64,000 bases of DNA. Origin: Sulfitobacter sp. M05. Lineage in GTDB: Bacteria; Pseudomonadota; Alphaproteobacteria; Rhodobacterales; Rhodobacteraceae. The notes under the pieces are model-generated. The model saw only the letters and a program-made list of their open reading frames with translations. It made no database searches and was not told the DNA's origin. Within the stretch, counting starts at the first letter, position 1. Each line of letters begins with the position of its first letter. Below are positions 17,228 through 26,805 of the stretch, piece after piece. The translations under genes and the position numbers were made by a program. Location of the stretch: positions 100,732-164,731 of the forward strand of contig NZ_JABEDH010000005.1 in assembly GCF_029285175.1 (NCBI RefSeq), given 5' to 3'.

Positions 17228-18826
17228 TTAGCCGATTGCGGCTGATTTCACATCATCGTCGATGAACGGCATGAAAGGCGCAAAGTTCTCAGAGAACATG
17301 CTGACCAGTTTGGCCGCCTGACGGTCATAGGCTTCTGGATTGTCCCAGGTGCGGCGTGGATCAAGCAGGATGTCGGCGACACCGTCCACGGAGACCGGTA
17401 CTTCGAACCCGAAATTCGCGTCCTTGCGATAGGTTACCTCTGCCAGATCACCCTCAAGGGCGGCGGTCAACAGGGCGCGGGTTGCCTTGATCGGCATCCG
17501 GCTGCCTGTGCCATAGGCCCCGCCGGTCCAGCCGGTGTTGACCAGCCAGCAGGTTGCGCCATGCTGGGCAATCTTTTCGCGCAGCAGGTTGCCATAGACT
17601 TCAGGACGGCGTGGCATGAAAGGCGCGCCAAAGCAGGTCGAGAATGTTGGCTCGGGCTCGGTCACGCCGCGCTCTGTGCCGGCAACCTTGGAGGTAAAGC
17701 CGGACAGGAAGTGATACATCGCCTGTGCCGGTGTAAGTCGCGCGATGGGGGGCAAGACGCCAAAGGCATCGCAGGTCAGCATGATGATGTTCTTGGGGTG
17801 ACCGCCAACCGCTTTTTCCGATGCGTTGGAAATGTAGTGCAGCGGGTAGGCGCAGCGCATGTTTGCGGTCAGGCTGTCGTCGTCAAAATCCAGCTCTTTG
17901 GTTTCTGGATCAAACACCATGTTCTCGATCACGGTGCCGAACTTGCTGGTGGTGTCGTAAATTTCCGGCTCAGCCTCGCGGCTCAGGTTGATTGTTTTGG
18001 CATAACAGCCACCCTCAAAGTTGAATGTGCCGTTGTCGGACCAGCCGTGTTCGTCATCGCCGATCAGGGTGCGGTTAGGGTCCGCCGACAGGGTCGTCTT
18101 GCCGGTGCCGGACAGGCCAAAGAACACGGCCGTATCAACCGGATTGCCCGTGGCGTGGTTGGCAGAGCAATGCATCGGCATGATGCCCTTTTCTGGCAAC
18201 AGGTAGTTCAGCAGGCTAAAGACCGACTTCTTGTTCTCGCCAGCGTATTCGGTGCCGCCGATCAGGATCATCTTGCGGTCAAAGTTCATCGCGATCACGG
18301 TTTCGGACCGGCAATCGTGTTTTGCCGGGTCTGCCTGAAAGCTGGGGCAGTTGATCACGGTGAAATCCGCAGTGAAATCGTCAAGGTCTTCGCGTTCCGG
18401 GCGTCGCAACATTGTACGGATGAACAGCCCGTGCCACGCCAGTTCGGTAACCATGCGGACGTTGATGGCATGACGCGGGTCGGCCCCACCAACCAGATCC
18501 TGCACAAAATACTCTTTGCCCTGCATATGCGCGATCATGTCAGTATAAAGGGCGTCAAACCCTTCGGGAGACATTTCGGCGTTGTTTTCCCACCAGATCG
18601 TGTCAGTCACGCTGGGTGTCTTTACAACATGTTTGTCCTTCGGAGAGCGGCCAGTGAACTTGCCGGTTGTGACCAGAAAGGCACCACCGTTACCAAGTGT
18701 CCCTTCGCCACGCTTCAGCGCGGTCTCGACCAGCGCTGGCTCCATCAGGTTATAATAGACATCGCCCAGCCCTGTGATCTGTTGATCTTCAAGGCGGAAC
18801 TGCGGGTTTACCCGTCCAAATGTCAT
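17228..18826 (-). CDS. pckA: Phosphoenolpyruvate carboxykinase (ATP)
   Basis: A 532-residue gluconeogenic enzyme that converts oxaloacetate and ATP to phosphoenolpyruvate. The kinase-1a loop [16 protein letters not shown], the kinase-2 region [10 protein letters not shown], and the signature [11 protein letters not shown] are present, with [15 protein letters not shown] near the C-terminus. ATG 18826 is preceded by AGGAGA on the minus strand. An open frame continues 75 codons upstream but has low-quality composition. pckA divergent from chvI is a common alphaproteobacterial arrangement, and ChvI is known to affect pckA expression in Agrobacterium relatives. Confidence 0.97.
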   Translation of the reverse strand: MTFGRVNPQFRLEDQQITGLGDVYYNLMEPALVETALKRGEGTLGNGGAFLVTTGKFTGRSPKDKHVVKTPSVTDTIWWENNAEMSPEGFDALYTDMIAHMQGKEYFVQDLVGGADPRHAINVRMVTELAWHGLFIRTMLRRPEREDLDDFTADFTVINCPSFQADPAKHDCRSETVIAMNFDRKMILIGGTEYAGENKKSVFSLLNYLLPEKGIMPMHCSANHATGNPVDTAVFFGLSGTGKTTLSADPNRTLIGDDEHGWSDNGTFNFEGGCYAKTINLSREAEPEIYDTTSKFGTVIENMVFDPETKELDFDDDSLTANMRCAYPLHYISNASEKAVGGHPKNIIMLTCDAFGVLPPIARLTPAQAMYHFLSGFTSKVAGTERGVTEPEPTFSTCFGAPFMPRRPEVYGNLLREKIAQHGATCWLVNTGWTGGAYGTGSRMPIKATRALLTAALEGDLAEVTYRKDANFGFEVPVSVDGVADILLDPRRTWDNPEAYDRQAAKLVSMFSENFAPFMPFIDDDVKSAAIG

Positions 18827-19186
18827 GCAAATTCTCCTGTAGGCGCATAATATGACGGCACAGAGCAGACGTGAGCGCCCGACCCGGCCGCGACCCTTGC
18901 GGGCCATATCGCGCCTCTTAGCACGAGGGTTTGCGCAATGAACAGACGAGCGGAGGGAGTTAGCGCCATCATGCCAAACTTTGCCGTCAGAGCGCGACGT
19001 CACGGCAATCTTGCATGTCGAATCCGGTGAAAAGTGCGGCAATTTAGCCATTCCTAACCAAATTATGGCGGAAATGTGTCCGGCAAGCAGAGTGATTCGA
19101 AGTTAGAGATTGATTCGGGAGGGAAAAATGACGATCAATGTCACAAAACAAAAAAGCAAATATTGAGCAGTACAAGGAAACAGGCA
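18827..19186. promoter_or_regulatory. Divergent pckA / chvI control region
   Basis: The spacer of 360 bases holds the promoters of pckA (leftward) and chvI (rightward). The pckA ribosome-binding site lies at its left edge. The right third, from about 19040, is AT-rich. Apart from the 12-codon reading frame at 19128-19166, no gene is supported. No clear -35/-10 pair or palindrome was found. Confidence 0.55.
19128..19166 (+). CDS. Possible 12-residue leader peptide before chvI
   Basis: A GGGAGG ends four or five bases before ATG 19128, which opens a frame encoding [12 protein letters not shown] and stops at TGA 19164-19166. It lies 20 bases before the chvI start. The strong ribosome-binding site is the only support; the frame is too short for composition tests. 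It could be a translated leader that tunes chvI, or chance. Confidence 0.25.
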   Translation: MTINVTKQKSKY

Positions 19187-19888
19187 ATGTCAAAAATTGC
19201 ATTGGTGGATGACGACAGGAATATCCTGACGTCCGTATCGATGACTCTTGAAGCCGAAGGTTTCGAGGTGGAAACTTACAACGATGGTCAGGCCGCGCTG
19301 GACGCGTTCAACAAAAAGCTGCCCGACATGGCCGTGCTGGACATCAAGATGCCGCGCATGGACGGAATGGATTTGTTGCAGCGCCTGCGCCAGAAAACCG
19401 CAATGCCGGTGATCTTTCTGACGTCCAAGGATGACGAGATTGACGAGGTGCTGGGGCTGCGGATGGGCGCGGACGATTACGTCAAGAAGCCGTTTAGTCA
19501 GCGTTTGCTGGTCGAGCGTATCCGCGCATTGCTGCGCCGTCAGGACGCGGTCGAGACCGGCGAGGTCGGGGATACCGAAGAAACCAAAGTGATGGACCGC
19601 GGTGATCTCAAGATGGACCCCCTGCGCCATGCGGTGACATGGAAGGGCAAGGACGTTTCCCTGACCGTCACTGAATTCCTGTTGTTGCAGGCGCTTGCCC
19701 AACGTCCCGGTTTTGTTAAGTCGCGCGACCAGTTGATGGACGTTGCCTATGACGATCAGGTCTATGTGGATGACCGCACCATCGACAGCCATATCAAGCG
19801 TCTGCGCAAGAAGATGCGCACAGCGGATGATGAGTTCTCCGCAATTGAGACGCTTTATGGTATCGGTTACAGATACAACGAAGAGTGA
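19187..19888 (+). CDS. chvI: Two-component response regulator ChvI
   Basis: A 233-residue OmpR/PhoB-type regulator. The receiver has [12 protein letters not shown], phospho-acceptor Asp52 in [13 protein letters not shown], Thr in FLTSKDD and Lys in VKKPFSQR. The C-terminal winged helix has [20 protein letters not shown] and [16 protein letters not shown]. ChvI with ChvG responds to acid and envelope stress in rhizobia and controls exopolysaccharide and central carbon genes. ATG 19187 follows AAGGAAACAGGCA. It is followed by chvG after nine bases. Confidence 0.93.
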   Translation: MSKIALVDDDRNILTSVSMTLEAEGFEVETYNDGQAALDAFNKKLPDMAVLDIKMPRMDGMDLLQRLRQKTAMPVIFLTSKDDEIDEVLGLRMGADDYVKKPFSQRLLVERIRALLRRQDAVETGEVGDTEETKVMDRGDLKMDPLRHAVTWKGKDVSLTVTEFLLLQALAQRPGFVKSRDQLMDVAYDDQVYVDDRTIDSHIKRLRKKMRTADDEFSAIETLYGIGYRYNEE

Positions 19889-19897
19889 TCTGATCCG

Positions 19898-21613
19898 GTG
19901 GCGATTGCCGAAAGGAATTTTGTGCGTGATCTAAGCACACCAGCGCGGGATGGCGATGTTGTTCTGGGCGACGATTGGGTCGCGCCGGACAATACCGGTT
20001 CCGATGAAATGCGCGTCCGCCGGGAACGGCGGGGGTGGTTTTCGCTGCGTGGCTCGCCGCTCACGCGCAAGATCATTACCTTTAACCTGATTGCATTGAA
20101 TATTCTCGTGGCGGGTATTCTCTATCTGAATTCGTCACGCGATTCCCTGGCCGTACAACGGGCGGCGGGGCTGGTCTCCGAAGCGGAGCTTATCGCGGAT
20201 GTGATTGAGGCCGGGCTGCCAAAGGACGCAGCCGTTGATCTGGCCACCGGCGTTGACGTCGCCGCCGTTCTTGATGGCATTGATTTGCGCAGTGGCATTG
20301 ATGTTTTTGTGTATGACACATCCGAAACCCTGCTGGCCCGATCCAAGGGAGAGCTTGCCCTTGGATCATGGGACGATCCCGGTTCCCACGGCCGCACTGT
20401 CCTTACCGACGGGCTGAACTGGATTTGGGAACAGCTTACCGGTCTGATCGGCGCGTCAGAGCCACGCACTGTCCTGCCGCTGACCGAGCAATTCAAGCCG
20501 TTGGTCGCCAAAAGCCTGCAAAGTGGTCCGCGCATCGAGGAAACACTTGATGGCGAAGGGGGCACCCTTTTCACCGTGATGACCCCGATCACCCAGAACG
20601 GCACCAGCATCGGTGTGGTTGCGATTGCCTCGGCTGCTGGCGAAATCGACAAACTTGTGCGCGGCGAACGCGAACGTGTATTGCAGATGTTTGTCATCGC
20701 AACCCTTGTTTCTGTGGGGCTCAGCCTTGTCTTGGCCTCGACCATCGCCAACCCGCTGGCCGATCTTGCCGCTGCCGCTGAGCTGGGCCGTGACAAGGAT
20801 GCCCGCAAGGTGAACCCGGGCCGTATCCGTATCCCCGATCTGACCGCCCGTCCTGATGAAATCGGGCGTCTGTCCGGGGCTCTGCGCGGCATGGTGTCCG
20901 CGCTTTACAACCGGATCGACGGCAACGAACAATTTGCCGCTGACGTGTCTCACGAGATCAAAAACCCGCTGGCCTCGCTGCGCTCTGCGGTGGGGACGTT
21001 GCGCATGGTGAAACGCGACGACCAACGCGAAAAACTGTTGGATGTCATCGACCACGATGTGCGCCGCCTAGACCGCCTAGTCAGCGATATTTCCAACGCG
21101 TCACGGCTTGATGCCGAGTTGGTGAAGGAAGAAGAAGAAGAATTCGACCTGCTGAATATGGTGGCAAACCTTGGCCAGTATCTGGGGGAAGATGCCAGAA
21201 AAAAAGGTATCGATTTCATCACCGATTTGCCTGAGGAGCCGATTACTGTGCTGGGCTTGGAGGCGCGTCTGGCGCAGGTGTTTGTCAACTTGATCACCAA
21301 TGCGATTTCCTTTTGCGAAGACGGTGATGCGATCCGCGTTTGGGCGCGTAAACGGGAAAACCGTGTCCTTGTGGTAGTCGAGGACACCGGCCCCGGCATT
21401 CCCGAACAATCCTTAGCCAAGGTGTTCAAACGGTTCTATTCCCAACGCCCGGATGAGCATTTCGGCAATAACTCGGGCCTTGGTCTGGCGATTTCGAAAC
21501 AGATCGTAGAGGCCCATGGCGGCGTGATTTGGGCCGAAAATATTCGCCCCACCGAGGCCGACATCACCTCTGATCCGCTTGGCGCGCGGTTTGTGGTCGG
21601 CCTGCCTACCTGA
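19898..21613 (+). CDS. chvG: Sensor histidine kinase ChvG
   Basis: A 571-residue inner-membrane kinase. Membrane segments lie near residues 59-78 and 263-285, enclosing a periplasmic sensor of about 185 residues. A HAMP region follows, then the dimerisation and phospho-acceptor box ADVSHEIKNPLASLRSAV with His352, and an ATPase domain with NLITNAISFC (N box), VEDTGPGIP (G1) and GLGLAISKQIVEAHGG (G2). The start is GTG 19898, nine bases after the chvI stop. The next gene, hprK, starts three bases after its stop, which ties envelope sensing to the regulatory PTS. Confidence 0.92.
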   Translation: MAIAERNFVRDLSTPARDGDVVLGDDWVAPDNTGSDEMRVRRERRGWFSLRGSPLTRKIITFNLIALNILVAGILYLNSSRDSLAVQRAAGLVSEAELIADVIEAGLPKDAAVDLATGVDVAAVLDGIDLRSGIDVFVYDTSETLLARSKGELALGSWDDPGSHGRTVLTDGLNWIWEQLTGLIGASEPRTVLPLTEQFKPLVAKSLQSGPRIEETLDGEGGTLFTVMTPITQNGTSIGVVAIASAAGEIDKLVRGERERVLQMFVIATLVSVGLSLVLASTIANPLADLAAAAELGRDKDARKVNPGRIRIPDLTARPDEIGRLSGALRGMVSALYNRIDGNEQFAADVSHEIKNPLASLRSAVGTLRMVKRDDQREKLLDVIDHDVRRLDRLVSDISNASRLDAELVKEEEEEFDLLNMVANLGQYLGEDARKKGIDFITDLPEEPITVLGLEARLAQVFVNLITNAISFCEDGDAIRVWARKRENRVLVVVEDTGPGIPEQSLAKVFKRFYSQRPDEHFGNNSGLGLAISKQIVEAHGGVIWAENIRPTEADITSDPLGARFVVGLPT

Positions 21614-21616
21614 GGC

Positions 21617-22054
21617 ATGTCGATACAGGCCCCTTCAACCACAATTCATGCAACCAGCGTCTGTCTGGACGGGCGCGCCCTGTTGATCTGCGGCGACAGT
21701 GGCACGGGCAAGTCGGCGCTGGCCCTGCAATTGGTCGCCCTCGGGGCCAAACTGCTTGCGGACGACCGCACCACACTTGACCTTGTCGATAACAGGCTAC
21801 ACGCCCGCTGCCCGCCCGCCATTTCGGGACTGATCGAGGCGCGGGGCGTTGGAATACTGCGTCTTCCAGCGGCAGACCCGGCCGCGGTGACGCTGGCCGT
21901 CGATCTGAACAGATCCGAAACCGCGCGCCTGCCCGCCCCCCACAGCACCAGCTTTCTGGGTACTGCGCTGCCCTGCCTCTGGGGCGCTTCCGGGTCACAT
22001 TTTCCGGCTGCCGTCTTGCATTGCCTGCGCCATGGGATAAGTCACAATGTATGA
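21617..22054 (+). CDS. hprK: Short alphaproteobacterial HPr kinase/phosphatase
   Basis: A 145-residue protein equal to only the C-terminal catalytic half of Gram-positive HPrK (about 310 residues), as is usual in alphaproteobacteria. The P-loop GDSGTGKS lies at residues 26-33, LLADDRTTL follows, and the capping segment ISGLIEARGVGILRL matches the HPrK signature. It would phosphorylate Ser46 of HPr, which is present in this operon. It overlaps rapZ by four bases (ATGA). Confidence 0.9.
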   Translation: MSIQAPSTTIHATSVCLDGRALLICGDSGTGKSALALQLVALGAKLLADDRTTLDLVDNRLHARCPPAISGLIEARGVGILRLPAADPAAVTLAVDLNRSETARLPAPHSTSFLGTALPCLWGASGSHFPAAVLHCLRHGISHNV

Positions 22055-22968
22055 GCGATTTCACGCCTTCATCCACCGCCCCGTTTCCCTTGCCGAAACG
22101 CCGCATCGTGCTGGTGACCGGCCCCTCGGGCGCGGGCCGTTCCTCGTCTCTCAAGGTGCTTGAGGACGCCGGTTTCGAAGCCATCGACAACCTGCCAATT
22201 CGTCTCTTGCCTGCCTTGCTGGACGGCGCGGGGCAGGAACGCTCAGTTGCGCTGGGTATTGACGCGCGAACCCGGGATTTCTCGTCCAGTGCGCTGATTG
22301 ATCTTCTGGGCCAACTCGCCGCCCGCGACGACCTAAGCGCTGAACTGCTCTACCTTGATTGTGCGGCGGATGTTCTGTTACGGCGTTTTTCGGAAACCCG
22401 TCGCAGACACCCTTTGGCCGGGGGCGGGCCGCCGGTTGTGGGGATTGAGCGCGAACAAGATCTGCTGCGTCCCCTGCGCGCCCGCGCGGATGTATTGATC
22501 GACACCACCGGTTTGACCATTCACGAACTGCGCAACGAGGTCGAACATTGGTTCTCCCCCGGCGGGCAACACTTTCTTACCATTTCCGTGCAATCCTTCT
22601 CTTATAAACGCGGGCTGCCGCGGTCGATTGACATGGTCTATGACTGCCGTTTCTTGCGAAATCCCTATTGGGAACCTGCGCTGCGTGCGGCCAACGGACT
22701 GGACCCACGCGTGGCGACCTATGTCGGACAGGACCCCCGGTTTGATGCTTTTGCGGATCAGGTTTTCGGGCTCAGTGAACTTTTGTTGCCGGCCTATAAA
22801 CAGGAAGGCAAATCCAATATTTCCATTGCCTTCGGTTGCACGGGCGGGCAACACCGGTCTGTGACATTGGCAGAAGATCACGCAAAGCGGCTTGCACAGT
22901 TGGGCTGGCAGGTGTCAATAAGGCATCGAGAGCTTGATCGGCAGAACGAAGTGAAGGCACAGATGTGA
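22051..22968 (+). CDS. rapZ: RNase adapter protein RapZ (YvcJ family)
   Basis: A 305-residue P-loop protein. The Walker A is GPSGAGRSS at residues 24-32, the Walker B region lies near ELLYLDCAADVLLRRF, and the C-terminal part has YDCRFLRNPYWEPALRA and FGCTGGQHRSVTLAE, which form the RNA or ligand-binding half. In E. coli RapZ senses glucosamine-6-phosphate and directs RNase E to GlmZ; that sRNA pathway is not expected here, and the role in alphaproteobacteria is less clear. It is translationally coupled to hprK and to the EIIA gene. Confidence 0.93.
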   Translation: MSDFTPSSTAPFPLPKRRIVLVTGPSGAGRSSSLKVLEDAGFEAIDNLPIRLLPALLDGAGQERSVALGIDARTRDFSSSALIDLLGQLAARDDLSAELLYLDCAADVLLRRFSETRRRHPLAGGGPPVVGIEREQDLLRPLRARADVLIDTTGLTIHELRNEVEHWFSPGGQHFLTISVQSFSYKRGLPRSIDMVYDCRFLRNPYWEPALRAANGLDPRVATYVGQDPRFDAFADQVFGLSELLLPAYKQEGKSNISIAFGCTGGQHRSVTLAEDHAKRLAQLGWQVSIRHRELDRQNEVKAQM

Positions 22969-23357
22969 TTGGTATCGTGATTGTTGCACATGGCGGTTTA
23001 GCGCAGGAATATCTTGCGGCGATTGAACATGTTGTGGGGTCGCAAAACGGTATGCGGGCCATTGCCATCCAGGCCGACCATGACCGCGCCGTCAAACAGG
23101 ACGAGATATGCGGCGCTGCTGATGCCGTTGATCAAGGGGCTGGTGTGGTCATCGTCACCGATCTTTTCGGCGGCTCCCCTTCCAACCTATCCTTGCGGGC
23201 CTGCCAGCCAGACAACCGGCGTATCATTTACGGTGCAAATCTGCCGATGCTGATCAAACTGGCAAAGTCACGCCAGATGGACGTGCCCGACGCCGTGCGC
23301 GCCGCTCTTGAGGCGGGTAAGAAATACATCGACAGCCAGAATGTCAGCACCTCCTAA
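22965..23357 (+). CDS. PTS EIIA component, mannose family (regulatory)
   Basis: A 130-residue EIIA-Man-type domain. The phosphorylated His9 lies in VIVAHGGLAQEYL and the LFGGSPSNLSLRAC block follows near residue 65. It starts with GTG 22965, overlapping the rapZ stop. No EIIB or EIIC permease gene is near, so it probably takes phosphate from HPr for regulation rather than sugar uptake. It is often called PtsM or ManX in relatives. Confidence 0.92.
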   Translation: MIGIVIVAHGGLAQEYLAAIEHVVGSQNGMRAIAIQADHDRAVKQDEICGAADAVDQGAGVVIVTDLFGGSPSNLSLRACQPDNRRIIYGANLPMLIKLAKSRQMDVPDAVRAALEAGKKYIDSQNVSTS

Positions 23358-23369
23358 AGGCACGATTAA

Positions 23370-23639
23370 ATGACCCAGATTTCCCTAGAGATTGTAAACA
23401 TCAAGGGCCTGCACGCGCGGGCCTCGGCCAAATTGGTCGAAGTGGTGGAGGCATTTGATGCCCGTGCCGAGGTCAGCAAGGATGGCATGTCTGCATCAGG
23501 TGACAGCATCATGGGGCTTTTAATGTTGGCAGCGGCCTGCGGAAGCACTATTGAAGTTGTCACTTCCGGCCCGGATGAGGTGCCTCTGGCCGAGGCATTG
23601 ACCGCGCTGGTGGCAGATAAGTTCGGCGAGGGCGACTGA
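23370..23639 (+). CDS. ptsH: Phosphocarrier protein HPr
   Basis: An 89-residue HPr. The EI-phosphorylated His15 sits in GLHARASAKLVE, and the HPr kinase target Ser46 in GDSIMGLLML. Both sites are intact, consistent with the hprK gene in the same operon. It follows the EIIA gene by 12 bases. Enzyme I is not in this window. Confidence 0.96.
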   Translation: MTQISLEIVNIKGLHARASAKLVEVVEAFDARAEVSKDGMSASGDSIMGLLMLAAACGSTIEVVTSGPDEVPLAEALTALVADKFGEGD

Positions 23640-23663
23640 CGTCCGCATATGGACCTGTAAAGG

Positions 23664-24563
23664 GTGACTGTCTTGGCAAATGACGTACAGCTGGTAACGG
23701 ATGACACAGGTGTCGCGCAGACAGGAACCGATGCGGCGGCGGTGAAATACGACCGCAGCAGCCTGTCTTATGCCTCTACTTTCGATGATCCCATCAAAGC
23801 GCGCATCATCAGCGCCATTGAGCTGCTGACTGGCAAGCTGACGATCCTGCGGCTGGTGCGCAAGTTCGAACGCGACGGTGCCCCCACCGGGCAGGCCTTC
23901 TGGCGGGGCGCACTGGACACCATGGGTATTGACCTTACTACACCACAGGCCCAGCTGGATCGCATCCCAAAAGAAGGCCCCGTCGTTGTGGTCGCCAACC
24001 ATCCGCATGGCATGGTGGACGGGATGATATTCGCTGACCTGATTGGCCGTGTGCGCCCGGATTATCGCATCCTGACACGCTCCCTGCTGACCTCCATCGA
24101 CGAGGTCGCAGGCAGTTTTATGATTCCGGTGCCCTTTCCCCATGACCCCGACGCGCAACGCAAAGGCGTTGAAATGCGGGCCAATGCGATGAAACACCTT
24201 AAGGAGGGCGGTGTTGTCGCGCTGTTCCCCTCCGGGGTTGTTGCGGCCTCGGACACATGGTGGGGCTCGGCCGTCGAAGCGGAATGGAACGTCTTCACCG
24301 CCAAGATGATCCGCCGCTCTGGGGCCACCGTGGTGCCGATGAAATTCCCCGGGCAAAACAGCCGCGCTTATCAGATTGCCAATAAGCTCAGCCCGATGTT
24401 GCGTCAGGGCCTGTTGCTGCACGAGATTGTCCACGCCTGCAACAAACCTCAGGGGCCGATCGTTGGCCACCCGATACCGCAGTCCGAGATCGAAGAGCGG
24501 GCCAATGATCCGCGCGGCTTTATGGCTTGGTTGCGGGCGCATACCTTGGGGCTGAAAGATTAA
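23664..24563 (+). CDS. PlsC-like glycerolipid acyltransferase family protein
   Basis: A 299-residue acyltransferase of the lysophospholipid acyltransferase superfamily. The catalytic HX4D-type motif is NHPHGMVDGM, near residue 111; the second block is VALFPSGVVA near residue 190. No strong N-terminal membrane segment is seen, so it may bind the membrane peripherally. It is a divergent member, and the acceptor could be lysophosphatidate or an amino-lipid precursor. The start is GTG 23664, or TTG 23673 with AAAGGG placed eight bases upstream; the latter is also plausible. It is likely the last gene of the hprK-ptsH transcript. Confidence 0.78.
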   Translation: MTVLANDVQLVTDDTGVAQTGTDAAAVKYDRSSLSYASTFDDPIKARIISAIELLTGKLTILRLVRKFERDGAPTGQAFWRGALDTMGIDLTTPQAQLDRIPKEGPVVVVANHPHGMVDGMIFADLIGRVRPDYRILTRSLLTSIDEVAGSFMIPVPFPHDPDAQRKGVEMRANAMKHLKEGGVVALFPSGVVAASDTWWGSAVEAEWNVFTAKMIRRSGATVVPMKFPGQNSRAYQIANKLSPMLRQGLLLHEIVHACNKPQGPIVGHPIPQSEIEERANDPRGFMAWLRAHTLGLKD

Positions 24564-24890
24564 AGCGTCCAGCCTTTAACCAGAAGTATTTCATAGCACC
24601 AATGCCCCGAGAACACGCAGCGTGGCAGGATCATGGGGGCCTGACCTTAAACCAGCCACCAGTCTCCCCTCTTTTTGGCCTTAAATACTGTCCGCACTCA
24701 CCAACGCCCACCGCTCGCCTGCGTGGGCCGAATTCTCGCGCGCCTCATCCCCGCGACCTTAACCTTAATGGTGACCTGCCAGTTTTCCGTCAGGCATGGC
24801 GTTTTCGAACATTGGTGAGGCGCGATGCATCAGGTCTAGGGCCAGACGCATTGGGGAATGCTTCCGGCCTTAGATATTTCGATACCCACG
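24564..24890. other. Gene-free spacer between convergent acyltransferase and hbd genes
   Basis: No reading frame is convincing in these 327 bases. It contains copy B of the short dispersed repeat (24605-24638) and an imperfect C/T-rich stretch near 24690. No terminator with a T-run was seen for either converging gene. Confidence 0.5.
24605..24638 (+). repeat. Short dispersed repeat, copy B
   Basis: This copy begins CCCGAGAACACGCAGCGTGG and matches the copy at 11247-11281 with a few substitutions and the same orientation. It lies 41 bases after the acyltransferase stop. The shared position behind rightward genes is the only hint at a role. Confidence 0.5.
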
Positions 24891-25766
24891 TTAGCGGGTC
24901 GGAACCGGCACGTCCCCACGGTAGTCGTAAAAACCGCGCTGTGATTTGCGCCCCAGCCAGCCGGCCTCGACGTATTTAGTCAACAACGGGCAGGGCCGGT
25001 ACTTGGTATCTGCAAGACCGTCGTGCAACACATTCATAATCGCCAGACAGGTATCCAACCCGATGAAATCCGCCAGTTCCAGCGGTCCCATTGGATGGTT
25101 CGCACCCAGCTTCAATGAACTGTCGATTGACTGAACGTTCCCCACGCCCTCATACAGCGTATAGACCGCTTCGTTGATCATCGGCATCAGAATCCGGTTT
25201 ACGATAAAGGCGGGAAAGTCCTCGGCAGAGGCGGATGTCTTGCCCAGTCTTTCCACCACATTCTTGCAAGCGTCAAACGTCGGTGCATCAGTTGCGATGC
25301 CGCGGATCAATTCGACCAGTTGCATCACCGGCACGGGGTTCATGAAGTGGAACCCCATGAATTTCTCGGGCCGGTCGGTGCGGCTGGCCAGGCGGGTGAT
25401 TGAAATCGAAGAGGTGTTCGATGTTAAAATCGTTTCCGGCTTAAGATGCGGGATCAGATCTTCAAAAATCGCCTGTTTGATGGTCTCGCGCTCGGTGGCG
25501 GCCTCGATGATCAAATCGTTGGGGCCCAGCTCGGTCAGCACAGTTGTCGTGGCAATCCGCCCCATGGCTGCTTTCATCTCGTCTTCGGAAATCTTGCCCC
25601 GTCCGACCTGCCGCGACAGGTTGCCCTCAATTGTATTGACCGCCGCTTTCAGGGCATCCGCACTGATGTCGTTCATCGTTACGTCATATCCCGCCAGTGC
25701 CATCACATGGGCAATCCCGTTACCCATTTGTCCTGCGCCCACGATGCCGATTGTCTGAATATCCAT
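24891..25766 (-). CDS. 3-hydroxybutyryl-CoA dehydrogenase
   Basis: A 291-residue NAD-dependent dehydrogenase that interconverts 3-hydroxybutyryl-CoA and acetoacetyl-CoA. The Rossmann fingerprint GIVGAGQMGNGIAHV lies at the N-terminus, TSNTSSISIT near residue 115, the catalytic His in GFHFMNPVPVM, and the C-terminal domain has NRILMPMINEAV and HPMGPLELADFIGLD. ATG 25766 follows AAAGGA on the minus strand. In related genomes this gene usually directly follows etfA; here about 1.7 kb of other DNA separates them. Confidence 0.93.
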   Translation of the reverse strand: MDIQTIGIVGAGQMGNGIAHVMALAGYDVTMNDISADALKAAVNTIEGNLSRQVGRGKISEDEMKAAMGRIATTTVLTELGPNDLIIEAATERETIKQAIFEDLIPHLKPETILTSNTSSISITRLASRTDRPEKFMGFHFMNPVPVMQLVELIRGIATDAPTFDACKNVVERLGKTSASAEDFPAFIVNRILMPMINEAVYTLYEGVGNVQSIDSSLKLGANHPMGPLELADFIGLDTCLAIMNVLHDGLADTKYRPCPLLTKYVEAGWLGRKSQRGFYDYRGDVPVPTR

Positions 25767-25922
25767 CAGAAGTCCTTTCAAGAGTTACGCCACAATAGGG
25801 GCTGGAAGGGGCGGGCTGCAAGGGCGCGAATTGCCGAGAATTAAAAGCAAAATCATCGCTTAACATTATCGCAAGCTGCACAGGCCACTGTGAGCCTCGG
25901 GTGAATAAAAAAGGTGGGTGAA

Positions 25923-26753
25923 ATGACCTATGATGTATTGGGGGCTGCGCCTCTCGACTATCTGCCGTGCCGTTATGGCGCGTCAAAACTTCTGTTTCGG
26001 GGGCCAAAGCGCGATCTGAAACTTCCCTATCTGGCCTTTGTCGGGGCCACGGAAACATACGGAAAATTTCTCGACAAACCGTTTCCCGCGCTTGTTGAGG
26101 AGACGCTGGGGGTGAACTGTGCCAACTTTGGCCAGATCAACGCGGGCATTGATGCCTTTACCGCCGATCCTTTTGTCATGGATGCCGCGACAGAGGCGCA
26201 AATCGCTGTGGTGCAGGTGATGGGGGCGCAAAACATGACCAACCGGTTTTATGCGGTGCATCCGCGCCGCAATGATCGCCTCGTCAGCGCCTCAACCTTG
26301 CTTCGCACGATTTACCGCGAGGTGGATTTTGCGGATTTCCATTTCAACAAACATTTGCTGAAATGCCTGATGGAAGTTTCACCGGAACGCTTTCAAACCG
26401 TTCGCGAAGAATTGCAACAGGCGTGGCTGGCGCGGATGCGCCTGATGCTTAAACGTGTTGCGGGCAAGTCTATTCTCTTGTGGTTCTCCGACCATGCGCC
26501 GCTGGAAAGTGGTGCTACGCCCGATGACATTGGCCGTGACCCGCTGTTCGTGACCCGTGAAATGATGGATGAAATCACACCACTGGCGACCGAAGTGATC
26601 GAAGTTGTCGCCACAGACACGGCGCTGGCGCAGGGCACGCAGGGCATGATTTTTGACGAGATGGACGTGATGGCTGCCTCCGAAATGCTGGGCCCGCTGG
26701 CCCACCAACAAGCGGCGGACGCTTTGATCGAGGTCATCGGCAAGCTGCGGTAA
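25923..26753 (+). CDS. DUF6473-type protein of unknown function
   Basis: A 276-residue soluble protein starting MTYDVLGAAPLDYLPCRYG, behind AAAGGTGGGTGAA. The order YLAFVGATETYGKF, then NFGQINAGIDAF, then LLWFSDHAPLE resembles an SGNH/GDSL-like or polysaccharide-biosynthesis-associated fold, and I associate the start with the roseobacterial DUF6473 family from memory. No catalytic triad can be assigned. It is divergent from the 3-hydroxybutyryl-CoA dehydrogenase gene and followed by a long hairpin without a T-run. Confidence 0.6.
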   Translation: MTYDVLGAAPLDYLPCRYGASKLLFRGPKRDLKLPYLAFVGATETYGKFLDKPFPALVEETLGVNCANFGQINAGIDAFTADPFVMDAATEAQIAVVQVMGAQNMTNRFYAVHPRRNDRLVSASTLLRTIYREVDFADFHFNKHLLKCLMEVSPERFQTVREELQQAWLARMRLMLKRVAGKSILLWFSDHAPLESGATPDDIGRDPLFVTREMMDEITPLATEVIEVVATDTALAQGTQGMIFDEMDVMAASEMLGPLAHQQAADALIEVIGKLR

Positions 26754-26805
26754 CTGTCAACCATCAGATGCGTTTGACCTGTGCGGCAAGTGCCTGCCTT
26801 CCCCA

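Noticed and set aside
18827..19051. N-terminal extension of PckA by 75 codons
   Set aside because: The extension has no family similarity, and AGGAGA before ATG 18826 gives the usual PckA length.
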